Positions 45,207-59,100 of a stretch of 64,000 nucleotides of DNA are shown here, piece after piece. A model generated the notes under the pieces. The model had not been told where the DNA came from. It did no database searches and was given only the letters and a program-made list of their open reading frames with translations. How positions within the stretch are numbered: position 1 is the stretch's first letter; each line of letters starts with the position of its first letter. The translations under genes were made by a program, and so were the position numbers. Origin of the DNA: Casuarina equisetifolia (Eukaryota > Streptophyta > Magnoliopsida > Fagales > Casuarinaceae); assembly GCA_028551475.1 (NCBI GenBank), contig CM052358.1, positions 16,165,938-16,229,937 of the forward strand. The letters are read 5' to 3'.

Positions 45207-47446
45207 TCAGGCAATTACTTCATCCTTCATGCAAGGCCTATATTTGACTTCCGTAATATCGGTTCTAGACATATAAACAACGTCACAGCATTCTCTTCCC
45301 CCGGCCTGTAAAATAGACAACGTGAAAATTATAGCTGAACAAAATAGTGTTAAATCATTGAAGAGTGCTATTAAGAGTAATGGAGAAGTATTCAAAGCCA
45401 ACTTAAAACTTTAAAGCATTGAATAAAAAAACTACTTTATAAACTACTTTTCAGGTTTCTTTTCTCATGTGGGACTTCATACCTTACCCAAGCATAGGTT
45501 AATACTTTTTTATGGGATCTTTATTCACAAGCAAAAGGACATAATATAGAACTCAAATTCTCAATAAACTTCTTAGTGATTGGAACAATAATTCGACATC
45601 ATTTATTTAACACATTTCCTACCACAATAGTCCAACCTAGGACATCCTATAATACCGCATTCTACATAGATTCTAGGCTTACCTATAATCATAAGGGTAG
45701 GAAAAACATAATTCTAATACTATGTTGGCAATTACAAACAATAACTCACATCTAACTTAAAACTATAAAGTATTAAGTGAATAAACTAATATCTTAGAAC
45801 TACTTTGCCAGAGTGAAGGACGAAAGATAGAATTTAAATTCTAATAGATTCCTTGGTAACATGAGACAATTCCATACGGTTTCTGAAGTTTTCCGCATGG
45901 TGAAAAAAAGTGCAAGAGCATAAAGTAGAGGTATCTGCATAATCCTTCTAGTGTGGGGGTAGAGCTGAAGGCACTAACCTCCAAGCGTGTCGTTGCTGGA
46001 GAAAACACCTGGATTTTGATGATCGCATCAGCGGAATGATTACCGGAGAATGAACAGGTTGATAAACCACGAGGTGATTTTCTGACATACGTACTTAGAA
46101 TTTGGTCCCCTTGATTATGCAATACAGAATCAAAGAAGAACACATGAGGAGCTTCACAGGGATCGTTGGAGACCCAACGGGTGCTGAACATGTACAGGGG
46201 TGGCTTTGAGTTTCTCTTCCATGGCCAAAACGTCTCAAGGGGTCTCTGCAAAACGCTCCGAGGGATTATGTTTTCGTAAATGTGAACGGAGTAGCCAAAT
46301 GAGACAGAGATAGACCAGTTGCTTGGCCTATGGTAGCAAATGGTTTGTTGAAGGAGACGCGATTGGTCCACTTTGGCGGTCTTCATGAGGTGGTTTATGG
46401 ATTCTGAACGGTTCATGAAGGGGAAGATTGGGTCCACTCTATCAAGATGGTGGAGGGAGAGGAGGGGAAACTGGGGGTGTGCTGATAGAAAACCTGATAA
46501 GTCCCCTTGTAGATCAATCTGCATACGTAAATAAACGGGTCTTAGTTTGTGAATAGCTTTTTGTCAGTCATGTAACCGTATAACATCGGTGCAATTCTAC
46601 ATAGAACTAACAAGATAAGAGAAACTGCAATTACCTGGTGAAACCCTTTCACCGGAGTTAAAGGAACTCCTAAATCAGACAAACATGAGTAGATCATAAA
46701 ATCGCTGACATGCAAGTGCGGATATCTCTTGATACAGTCGTCTAACTTCGTTGTCAGTGCCTCCACTAGGGGGTAACTCAAAGCATACCCCCCCCACCAA
46801 ATGCCATATCAAACGAGAAATCAAAGTTCGACTTAACACATTCTGAACTCGATCCGACATAGTAGTATTTGGAATGGTTGTACTTGGCTAGAACCTCAAC
46901 TAAATTGTCGACAAATAGCACAGTATCATCATCTACAATTACGTACCACCTGACGTCTTTATCTCCCTGTCTAAATGTATCCATTATTGTACCACTAATT
47001 CGAACCTGAAGCTGGTTCACCATTCTTGGGTATGCTTTCAATTTAGTGACGTATTCGTTGACACGAAATGGGGGAAAAGTTGAGGGCCAAGGTTGGAACT
47101 CCTGCGTGGGAGCTCTATCTAGAAAAAGGTATCCTCGGGTTACGTTTGGTCTCCACCATGCTCCGCTATAAGATCTTTTGTACTTCCATGTGTTCATGGA
47201 ACCGACTATTACAAACACAATGTGGCTAATATTGGTAGGAGAATCGGTAATGGGACTTGAGGTTGGCCATTTGCGCTTTATAGTTGATAAGAGATCGAAG
47301 GGCTGGTAATTGTGAGGGTTAAACAAGGCATAGAACAAAAACAAGACAAAACCCGAAATAGCTAGAGACTTGCATAGGGTTCCAAGAGACAAAGAGGTGA
47401 GCTTACGTTGAATGGGGTTCAAGTTGGTAGAAATTAATGAAGACAT
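45207..47446 (-). CDS. DUF604 (Fringe-related) glycosyltransferase, three exons, one-base frameshift
   Basis: Exons on minus: 46635-47446, 45979-46518 and 45207-45305, with GT/AG introns that fall between codons. Allowing one missing base the product is 483 aa, normal for this plant family of type II Golgi-type glycosyltransferases; the substrate is unknown. Visible parts: a short cytosolic N-terminus, one membrane segment at residues 27-43 (LAISGFVLFLFYALF), the domain core with RGYLFLD and WYVIVDDDTVLFVDNL (metal-binding DDDT at 172-175), AFGGGG, then YALSYPLVEAL, FHQ, and exon 2 with LLSLHHLD, CYHRPSNWSISVSFGYS and ECC near the end. The sequence after FGGGG runs out of frame because the run at 46788-46795 has eight C; nine would keep frame. 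This may be a real lesion or a base-calling error. Exon 3 ends CMKDEVIA. Confidence 0.85.
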
Positions 47447-47541
47447 GGTGAAGAGTGGAATGATTTTGATACAACACTGAAGGATTAAAAGGAACAGAGC
47501 TTAGAATGAGGAAAGCTTGTTGTGTATTGAGGTTTTAGAGA

Positions 47542-47558
47542 AGACCTTTAAAAGGTCT
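47542..47558. promoter_or_regulatory. 17-bp palindrome upstream of the DUF604 gene
   Basis: AGACCTTTAAAAGGTCT is a perfect inverted repeat around a central A about 100 bp before the start codon, overlapping an AT-rich TATA-like core. It could be a TATA region or a binding site. No factor is implied. Confidence 0.3.
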
Positions 47559-50166
47559 CCCACATTTTTAAGACATCGAATCCTGTTTAAGTTTGCTGAT
47601 ACATGTGACGTGGGTCCTTTCTCAATCATAGAGCTCACCGAAAGCAAATTTTTGTTCGAAACTATTTGAACGGACCCCAAGGATTTCGTGAGAGGTGAGC
47701 TAATAAGTGCTTGAAGGCATGCATGTTCAGCTTTGAAAGGAATTACGCAGTGCAGGCGACATTTTAATGTGAAGTCCTCGCTTTTTCCACGACTTATCTG
47801 TCAGGCAGGCGGTTACGTTGCCACTGTAAATTTGTGCGACTCAAATAACGCATATATTTCAATCTCTTTGAAAAAATTAATTTAATCGGGGTAGAAAAAA
47901 CCAAGAGCATGCTGGAAAAATCTTGTGTTTCTTCTGTTCAACAGAGGAACCATCTAAGCCAACATTAAATACTCTTTGTAAAGAATTGTATGGTGAAGTT
48001 TTTCTTAATCTAAATACTCTGTGCAAATTATCTTTATCTCAAGTATGAGAAACACATTTTATGAGATTGCCTACAAGACTTGATATTCAAGTCTTGAGAA
48101 TATTATTTATACCAAAAAAGACTTGAATACTCGGAGGTTAAATTTCAGATATAAATGAACTTCCAATCAGATTTTAATACGACGTCTTGTACCTTAGCCC
48201 CAGTTTGTACCGTAGCAGGCGAAAAATTTGCAGTCTGCCCACCCTCATCAGAACCCCAAGTCAGCTTTGTATTGTTTTCCTACAGACCAAATGGTCGTTA
48301 ACTAGAAACTACGTGTAAACAATCTTTCAAGAAACCCAAATGTCACTCGATTTAGCCTCTCTATTACATACAAAACACATACAAATGTGTAGAAAATGGA
48401 TAATGGTGATAAAAAATGTTTGGAGTTAGAGAATTCTTAACTCGATTTTCTCTTAAATGAATTATAATGTTAAATATACTTTTAAACTTTTGTATTATCT
48501 TGTTTTTATAAGAATAAGTTCACATATTTATCAAAAATATATATATTTGGCATTTTACATAACCTGATATAAAGGTAAGATTTGACCTATGCAGTGCACA
48601 AGACCTCTCTCTCTTCCCCCCCTCCTCCCAAACCAAAAAAAAAAAAAAACAATATCCTAAAAGGGTACTGAAAAATGGATGCCTATAATTTCAATGTTAA
48701 GAAAAAAATATGTTGACAAGTGTTAAATTCATTGAAAATTGATTCTGTCTAAAATTTCTTGATTTTAAATTTGACATCTAAATATACAAATTTAGGTGTG
48801 TATGTCAAAAATTAACTATGCAATAAACCAATACTCCATAACACTTGGAATTGTTGTGCACAATAATTTAAAAAATAAAATAAAATTGGAGGGCTTGGAA
48901 TGTTACCAGTAAATGTGAATATTCGATGCCACCTTGCTTTGAGCTTCAACATAGTCTTGCTTAGAAATTTTGACTTTGCAATGAATGGATGCTGAAGAGA
49001 GTTATCAAAGTTCTTCGAACTTTAGTCAAACTCATACTTTTAAGTCTTACGTGTAAATACTGGATAATCATTTGAAAGTCATCTTCCAAAAGATAATCGA
49101 AATAACGTATAAACCAATGCAAGTCCTTGGTATAATAATAGGTGCCAAATTACAATTAATAACATAAAAGTGATTTGTGACAAAATAAATAAATAAATAA
49201 ATAAAGGCCTTGCATTAACTAATAGGTAAAATTCATTGAATAAAATCAAAAGATCATATAGATACCCAAACAAGAATCCGAGAGAGAGAATTAAAATGAA
49301 CAAAAAGTTCTTCATATTAAGTATATTTTAAGTGTAGGTCACATGCATACAAAAAGACCCTTCACAAAGATTGTAACATCTTATTAGGAATAGAGATACT
49401 CTAATTTCTAACAATAATTTGATAAAAAATACAACTAATAAAACAGCTGCATGAGTTCAACCATTAGAAGAGCATATCTATGTTTGCAATTGATAAACGC
49501 TTAATTCATTTGGGAATAGATATTACCTAAAATGTCTTAATCATAGGTTCAATACCTATGTGAATGATTGCATAAGTTATAAATTTAAAAAATAAAAGTA
49601 AAAATAAAAAATTATACGTTCGCAAAGTTGGATGTACGATCAAAAAACATCACCAAACCTAAAAACCTAAACCCACATGATAAAAAGTCAAAAAAATGAC
49701 GTGAAAAACGTGGAACATTTTGTATTGTTACCTTGTAATCTTCTATAACTTGGAAAAGGAGATAAGGACGAAAGGTTTACAAAGAAATAGACAATTTTAT
49801 GTGATTGTAGATAGCACATGTTTGAGAGATATCATAAACAATTGACAATTTGATTTCTTGTATTTGTTCATCCAGTAAACAAAGTCTATATTTACATATA
49901 TTTCTTCGGTAATCCAAGATTCGATCTTATTACGGACATTTTCTATGGCCTATCTTTCATCATCATCGACATACATTTAACAGCTCTAATTCCAAATTAT
50001 ACATGAGGTGCCCTATTCATTTTGGGAAAAACAATTAGAAGAGAGACAAATAGTCAGTTTTCCCACGGCCACTCCTATAATGACTCTAAGCAGTGGGTCA
50101 CAGAAAATAAGCGGATACCAACTACAATTGCCTTCTTGTGTGTAAGAACTGATGATAGAATAGAAG
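47559..50166. other. Intergenic region, glycosyltransferase to NADK1
   Basis: Mostly AT-rich. An exon-like island lies on minus at about 48205-48278 (see findings). GGTTCAATACC at 49548-49558 resembles a pol III B box, but no full SINE could be delimited. AAAT microsatellite at 49185-49204. Confidence 0.45.
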
Positions 50167-53100
50167 TTAAGACTCTCGAGGACCATCAAAAGACTGGATC
50201 TTTCTTAGATTCCAATGGAGGCCGTCTTGGATGCTGCGAAGGAAGTCACTGGTGGAATCAACCTGACATGCTGTAGGAACGGGCCAATGTGCCATGCTGC
50301 ACACAAGAGCGTCACCTGGTGCTAACTGTTTCCTGTCCTTCCCATCAAACGAGGCCCATGCAGGGCTCCTGCTATTGAAAGGTACTTGCACTCGCAATGT
50401 CACATGCTCCGGTAATATCAGAGGCCGAAAGGACAATGAATGTGGGCAAATTGGTGTAAACAGAATGCCAGGGACCTGCATTTGTAGGAATGAATCAAGA
50501 TACGATATTGACAAGCAAATTATCTTTTAAAGGAAGAATTCACCAGTCCAAATAATTCTTTGCCAAATATGTCTAAAAGATTCTTCACATTTCTCCTTTC
50601 ATGCCATCCAGAATGTAACTTACCGCAGTCATAAATTCACCCCAGATTACACTGTTACTATCCTCTTACTCTGGCAATGCCATTGACGTTAATTGATTTG
50701 TTCAGAACTTATTATGATAGTATCACCATTTAATATAACGCATGTTTGGTTTTATTGCAGGATGAGAACTTCTAAGCCAATTCTTGCCAACTGCCATCAT
50801 GTGGCATCATTTACACCTCATATTGATGTTCGTCGATTCTAATTTTTCATCATACACTCCTCTGCCTTTGCCTCTGCCTCTGCCTCTGCCTCTGCCTCCG
50901 CCTCTGCCTAAAACATTTCTATCCCCACTTTTGGATTTCCTTCAAAGTCCTATAAGTTCTGCGGCATGCCTCCCTAACCACTGACAACCCCCACACCAAA
51001 AAATAAACAAACCAAAAAATTCCTCTTGCAAACCCAGTTTGAAACTAAAACAAAGCCGAAGATATCATACTTCAGGATTCAAGCAAAATTATGTTGTAAA
51101 CCAAATCAACGTCAGCAGATCACTTTTGCAGTTCAGTGTTAACAAATTCTAAGTGTAGAGAGGAGAGGGTCAACTGCTGCTGTTGGTACAAGTTAATCTT
51201 AGTAAGTTCCCGTCCGTGACATTACGCGATTCCACAAAAATAATACTCAACTTAAATTATAGTTGAAAAAGTGGATTTTCATTATGATGTGGAGAAAGCC
51301 CAACATAAGCATCATGTGGCCATGCAAACTTTTTACCATTTTTTACTTCATCATGATGCCCTTCTATGTATAGCACAAAACGAGAACACACAGTTACGCT
51401 ACCAGGTGCTATTCTGGAAACATATAGGTGAGAAACCTCTAAAAGTTTCTAAAATCTAACCTCTCACAAAATGGATTAGCATATGAAGTCCAGCAATGGG
51501 AAGAAATAAAAGCAAGGAAGAGAGATAAAAATTCATAGCATGAGGATGCCTGACCTTTCTACAGTAGCAGTCATTACAAAAACCACCTAAAATATAACTT
51601 AGACATGATATCTAGCTATATATTTCCCAACTAGGACTAAAAAAACTCTCAAGCAGTTTGCAGATTTGTTCCCTCTTTCTTGTTACTTTTTCTTTATTTA
51701 ACTGTACTCAGTAATGTTCTGAGTTGGGCTCCCTCTATTTGCAGTTAGATCGATTTCTTGACGAAAATTATTGTATAGAAGATTATGCTGTATTGCAGAA
51801 CACAAGTTACCAGAACACTTGCAGTCTACCTATTGCACAATTAGGTTGTTTCCAATGAAAGTTAAGTAGCTGCCATCCGCTTGTCTGAAACATCTCTACC
51901 AATATTAAGCAAGTCAGTTTGACAATCACCAGTTATCTTTGTTTGAGTTCTTCTGTCTGGTGTAGTCAGTACGTTGCTAACCATCAAAGTAGGGGAAAAA
52001 ACAAAAAAAACTTCCAAATCAAGTTGAAACTAAAGGAAACAAAGCACTTTGTAGAAGTTTATGATTTTTTTTTTCACCACTTGTTAGCAGACAGCAAAAA
52101 TGGAGCCAAACAAGTTGCAGAAATTGTCTATGATATTACAATGTTGAAAGCGCTTAAACGAAAATACATTACCTAATTACATCTTATTTATGAAATTATT
52201 TTCTCAAGGAACCAGTATATGGCGTAAAAGATTAAATGGGAAACAGATATGCAGTGCCAAAAAAAGTCCAAAGAACACTCTTGCATCAATGTTGATCAGA
52301 ACAATTTCTGAAGACTAAATAAGATCAAATGGGTATTATATTGGAAAGGTACAAATAAGGAACTTGACTTTGAATTTTATCCTGTATTGATAATCTTATC
52401 CTATTTTAATAATCATTACATATTTAAATTTTAAATGGGAAATAGAAAAAGGAAACTTATGTTTAGGCTCAACTTTAAGAAATTATGACTTCAAAAGCTT
52501 TAAGCATAATCAATGAGCATTACATGGATTGAAGGAATTCCTCTAATCAACATATGATATTAAGTGTCAAGAAACATTATGCTTCAAACTCAAATCTGGC
52601 AGTGTTGATAATTTACAGAGAGAATGACTCCAAGACATACCTGTGGATGAACCATCGATCCTCCAGCTGCCAATGAATATGCAGTACTGCCGGATGTTGT
52701 TGATAGTATTAATCCATCCCCTTGCACACAAGTGACAAAGGAGCTATCGCAATAGCATTCTAAATTTGTGAGGTATGACGATATTCCACGATCAATTGTA
52801 ACCTCATTCAAAACAAGTATTGGTTCTTCAGTTTCATACTCGTGCTTGGCTGCTTCTCTAATAACATGACACCGCAAACGGTGTCGTAATGTGATACTGA
52901 TGGGGCCCTTTAAAACTGACTCAAGGCATTCTCTGTAATGCTCTGTGTCTGATGAATTTTAAGGACCAACTTGAGCCACTGGTAAAGGCAAAATATATTA
53001 TGCATATAAAAATCAGATTGTTAGAAAAACAAACAACTTCAAACAAGATGTAGGATACGGAAAGGGGTCATAAAGCCAAGTGACCCTAAAGAAAATGGGA

Positions 53101-56100
53101 CAATGGGAGGAACTGGTCCTTTGAACATGGATGCTGCCTGAAAACAAGTAGTTAAATAAGTAAGAAATTGACTGAAATAGATCTCAAATTGACGAATATT
53201 AGATTCACTAAATGCAAAATTAAGAATTCATTTCTAAGAATAAAACCCATTCTCACGCTGAATTAGACATCATTGAGTATATTACCATGAGAGACTGACA
53301 CAATAATGCAAAAATCATAATCTTTAGGAAATATTATTTTCAACCATAAGGGGTGAAAGCAGGAAAACAAGAATTGCACATTATAGCCCAACTAGGCACT
53401 TTAACCAAAGTCAAGCATTACAATAAAGAAAAAATTTAGCATAAAAAAATCTTCTCCTTAGTTTCAACAGATAACTGAAAGTAGAATTTCTATATTCTAG
53501 CAATCCATGAGTTATTTTCTTTTGTAATTTTTCCTTAGTAATATAATCTAGACCATCATTTGATTCACACAAAAGATCAAACAGAAGATAATCTCAATAA
53601 AAAAGATGAAACTAAAAGGGTCTTGCTTAAACAGACTTGCACCCAAAGTAGCTTGTTCTAAAGCTGATGGAGATAGCGTTGACTGAAGGTAATTACCAAA
53701 TCAACTGGTAAACGTTATCACACATTCTGATTCGTCTAACAGATTCAGAAAGAAAGTAAATTCACGTACCCAAAGGACTGTTCCATCCCCACCAAGAGTT
53801 GCCACCAGGTCAACCTTTGTATGCAGAAGCGACATTTCCTTGTCTGTAATTGTAGTAAAATCATAGATAGTAAGAAAAGAAACAGAAATTCATAAATAGT
53901 AAGATCATGCCCACTGGAAAGAATGATTATCATACCGAAAATTTAGTCTATAATATACAAGTTAACATTTAATATTCAAGTGTCGCATGATGATGAAAAG
54001 AAGACTTAAGGTTACACCTGCACAAAATGCTTCCACTTAACAATTGCTGGAAGTATTAGGCACAAGACAATGAACTTATCCAGCCATTTAATTTGGTGAC
54101 TGAAACTATTATCAAGACAACCTAATTACATAACTGCCATTTAACAAAAAAGAAAGATCAGCCCTTATAGGTGGAATACAGAATCAACCAATGTGAACAA
54201 CCATGAGGAGCAAGTCTCAAATGCTAGATGGAAGAAAGAAGAAACAAAAAATCTCAAGAGTTTATAGCATTCAGTCTAGAGAAATGATCACCACATGAAA
54301 GAACAAATGAAGAAGTCTTAGAACTGAATTGAGTCAACAAAAGTACTGTAATTACTTCTGTTCATCACCACTCACCATCTTTCCAAGTCTGCACAAAATT
54401 GAAGTAAGAAGACTCTGTTAGAAGTTCAACTCGAACACGTGGCTCAACATAGATGTCCAATTTTTTCTGCTCTCTCAGCCATCTGCCAAGTAAAAAAGAA
54501 GTATTCAACCAAAGATGTCACTGAAAAAGGCAAATGCAAATTTAGAATCCAGCATCATGCCACAAGGTCAACCAATTCAGGTACTCCATGTGCGTGTTTA
54601 AGTGAGTGAGAGAGAGAGAGACTAAAATGATACAAATAGTAATGTGAACTTGAAATACATTGTCAGTAGAGTTCCAACTAAAACTTCTCTAATTACATGG
54701 CATAAAGGCTGGTTTGACTAAGAGGCTTGCAGTTGAAATCTCAAAACAACCCCTATTTCATGATTTCTTCTGTTCTGTGTGTCCCAGGACCTGTCCAGAA
54801 CGTTAAGCCTTTCCAAACGAGGCGTCACATTTAGTGTGCGCTTGATGAGCGCCTTTGGCCAAGTTCCTGATAACTTAAGCTTTTGGCAAATGTGGTTTTG
54901 AACAAAACTAAATATACCTCAAGATGCATCCATAGGGTCATCTAAGTCAAATTTTAACAGCATATATCCTTCATAATGACATAAATGAAGCACTGAGAGC
55001 CTAAATTTAGAATATGACACAAGTCATGTGCCAAGCTAGAACCTCAAAATAAATGTAATAACCAAAGGAAACCATCATTCAAATATTTTAATTATTTCCC
55101 CACCAACCAACACAAAGGTTTATGATAAAAGATAAGAGGTAGGGACCTTGGCTACAAAGGTGATGCAACCAATATAAACACTAAAGGAGTATAGAACATG
55201 CAGGTTTTTGAATTTTAAAAGACTACGTCTACAACACTCAGTGACAAATGCAGCCAACGAATATCTGTAGTTTTCCTATAATTAATTTTTCTTCAATACA
55301 CCTCTGACTTCCATTTTAAAATGCTTTCTTGCGCCCATCCAAGCGGTAGAATCTTTCCCATTCTCCCCTCCCTTTTATTTTTTTTTCTTTTTTTGAAGTG
55401 AATATTATCCCAGTTCTTACAGTATCAAAACCACTGGCCAGTAACGTGCATATTGGCCTTTTTCAAGTCCAGGAGAATAGGAATATAATAGCAGTTATAA
55501 AAGAGATCTAGTAGCAAATTGTGCAATGATGGTACACAGTTTATTTAAAAGTCAATCATTGACATGTGCACTATTTTAGGAATTTCATAAAGAATAAAAA
55601 ATGATATAACGTTAAAAGAACTGCAGAACACAAGAATGTAGTGCTCTGTCTACACCTGACCATTTCCGCACATAGAATCCGAACAGAAATTGAATTTGGC
55701 TTGGTCAAAACAAGCACAGTCTGTGGTTCGGATTCCCACCTCAGAGAGATCTGAAAGGAAAATAAGTTTTCAATTAGAGAATAGATAAGAGACAAGCGAT
55801 GGCTGCTTAGGCCAATTAAGTTGGGAGAAACATCACCCCACACATCCATCCAGTATTTGGTGGGATTCCCCCAGGTGGAATTGGACAGAAAGGATTTTCG
55901 TTCCCTTAGCGGGACAGTGAAGAATCACCCTGCCTGGTCCCACTCCTATATCTCATATTTTTATATAACAGAAAATAGCATATATATATTCCTCAAAGTT
56001 GCGTGCAAATTTCTACTACATTTACACATAGTAACTGTTCATTCTGATCTTAAATTTACACAGAAGTTCGAACAATAATATGAAGTGGTGGAACAAAGAT

Positions 56101-59100
56101 TTATTTTTCCCCAAATGCCAAGGACAGAAATTCTCATCACTTTCCACATGGCCCACCCCACCCTGTCCCACCCCATTGCATTCCTACAAAGAAAACTACA
56201 AGCTGATTTTAACAGTTAGCTGATGAAAGCTAAGCAAACTTTTATCATGGTATCAGGAAAGAATACAAAGGTAAGGAAGCAGGGTCAGCGGTGAAAAACA
56301 CTGGTTTGACTAAAGATTAGTGGGAAAATAACAGCCTCTGCAGCATAGAAATATACCTGCCTACTGCTACGTCCTGCAGTTGTTATATTCCCTCTTTCAA
56401 AAGAGACAATATCGTGTTTGTGCTGATCACTTTGCTCACCCTTGCAGCACCAAGAAAGTCTAAAGGAAGCCTGTCGCACAAACATATTTCTGTTAAAGCT
56501 CAAACTGAAAATTTTATTGTCTTACCACTATTTAATGATTTGTTTCCTCTATATGGTCATGGAACGCCAAAAAAGTGAAGAAGTAAAGATTAATTTCAGA
56601 GAACTGTAGCAACAATGCCAGCGACAGAAATAGAATAAAATATTGAAGTAACCAAGAAAAAGACCTTTAAGTACATAAGCTGATTGGGTTGAACACCTTC
56701 TATCAAGCCTATTCTGCTTAAGGAACACTAAGAAATGAGAATGTATATTTCCTGGATTAACAGTGTGACCATTGAAACTTTCTAATGCATTAAGTAGAAA
56801 GCAGAACAAATCCATGCACCTAAAAATATTGTGTTTGTTAGGGGAAAAAGAAGAAGAAGAAGAAGAAAACAGCACTTGTAAAATTGGGGGAAACATTAAA
56901 GCCCTACCTTTCTGACCATCTTGGAATCAGAATCTGGTTCCCCATCCTGAAGAACCTCGTGAGAGAAAATTCCATTCTTCCCACCACACTTCTCAAATTC
57001 CTCATTAGCTTCATTACAAAGCACTGGTTGGTTGACAGAGTTCCCTACTGCATCACCAAAGTCACCATCATGTTCTCCATATGACCTCTCTGCAACACCA
57101 AACAGAAATCCTTGAATAAAGTTGGAAACTATTGAACCACGAAAATAAGTATAAAAGTCAATACATAAAAAGGCATTGAGGTAGAAGAGATTCGATACAT
57201 GAAGAGAGAAAGAAAGATATAGGACCTTTTGTTATCACAAGATTCATGGTCACTAAAAAATGCAGCAATTACTAACATATCAATTTGGTTCTCTATCATC
57301 ATTTTCATGACAAAGCCTTTCCTAAGGTAACAAAGCTACCATATTCGACTGCTAACAAATATTGAAATCAAAAAATAAATTCAGGGTGCCAAGAGCACTA
57401 ACATCAACAAATCTATCCTCAACTGCAGCTACCAAGAGCTTGAAGCCTTCTTCAAATAGATGAATCATGACTGCACTGTCCCCTCTTCAGTACAGTAATC
57501 TAAACAGTCCATCTAAAACCAAATCTTACTTCTCAGTATGTTCACCACCAAGCACTTTCGTACTCACTTACAGAACTGATTGTTCATGGTACAACATAAT
57601 GGAGATGGTAGTCTAAATATAACTCCCATTGATTTCACATATCAATCCATTAGCTGGGCATTCCTAGCCCACCAAATGAACCAGTGGTTTCCATACAATA
57701 GAACCTCCTCATGGAAAGTAAACTTTTCATGAGGCTAACTATAGCATTGTCCAAACTTTTCATGAGTCTAACTATGGAATTGTCTAAAGCATGCAACCTT
57801 CACTAAAATAATTTTTTGGCATAGGAGGTCTCAAATTCAGGATCTCCCACTGCAGGGATTTTCTAAGAAACAAAATCATACCACTGCATCATTTAAAAGC
57901 CAGACCAACTACTTCAAGATCTGTCATCCATATACCAGTTACCAGAATAAGTACTAGAATAAGTACCATAAAGAACTATAACCTACAATTTATTGGAAAA
58001 AGCAAGCCCAGGGATTGGGTACCAAAAATGGTTAACAGCGACCATTATTTCTGTTTCTTTTCGAAATCAGAAAAGGGAAAATTATTCAACGTCCAAAACA
58101 GAAAAAGTAACATAAATAAGTGTGCAGTTTCCTAATAGGCTCATATTCATGACTAATGGTTTCAACAAGATACAAAATCAGGAAAACCTATGTCCAAATT
58201 CTACAATCTTTCTGCCTGCTTTCATGTGCCCAGAAATGGGTGAAGTGTTGCATCCTAAGCACAAGGGAGGGATTAAAATAAATAAGTTCATCGTTTAGTA
58301 ACAACCTTCAATTAATGTTCAAACAGAAGCAAAATTCAGGTTTCCAATCTTATGTCGGGCAATAATATAAGTCTTTAGCCTTTCGGTAAGCCATCCAAAT
58401 CCTCTCATAGCCATATCTGTGGCAAAACAATGCCAAAGTCGGTAGACATTAAGCCTTTAAATTTTGAACCTTAGCCACCAAATTTTTAAAACTAAGACAA
58501 AAAATGTAGAAAAACAAAAGGTGTCTATTCATAACGTTTGTAGGTACATCTACTTGACAAGAGCATCAGTGGAAAAGTATGTCTCACACTGTTGGCGTTT
58601 CTTAGCTGTCTAAAGTGTGAGGACCATGACAGATGAAAAAAAAAAAAAAACTTATTGGAGGATGCAAACAAAAAATAAATGCATAAATTCTGCACAGTAT
58701 AAATACATAACACCAATATCATAAAAGGAAAAGCAAACCACACAATCTAGCAAGATTGCTGCTGCATAAATAACTAAACAAGGAACCTCTAGAGGTAAAG
58801 AGAATGCAAGATAGATCAAATTCCATTAACATTGTTAATGCAAGTTAATGAACACATAAATATTGTGGTTATGTGGTCTACTAGTCTTTGTTGAATATGA
58901 AACTTGACTCCAAGTAAAAGATCCTAGCTCCCTAGAATGGTCATATGCAGAACCACGCAATTAAGCATCCCCTCAATATACAATGGTTTAAAATAAAATC
59001 TTCCAAAAAAAAAAAAAAAATCAAAGCAATGCTTGTTTCTTCCAAAACAGTAGCGTTTCCACGGTAGTTTCCATCTGAAATAACTTTAGCCCATTAAATG

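Noticed and set aside
49440-49600. Possible second SINE around GGTTCAATACC
   Set aside because: Only a B-box-like string is visible; no matching A box, tail boundary or target duplication.
50784-50984. Plus frame with a Leu-Pro repeat tail
   Set aside because: Produced by the TCTGCC hexamer repeat inside NADK1 intron 10, on the opposite strand to the gene.
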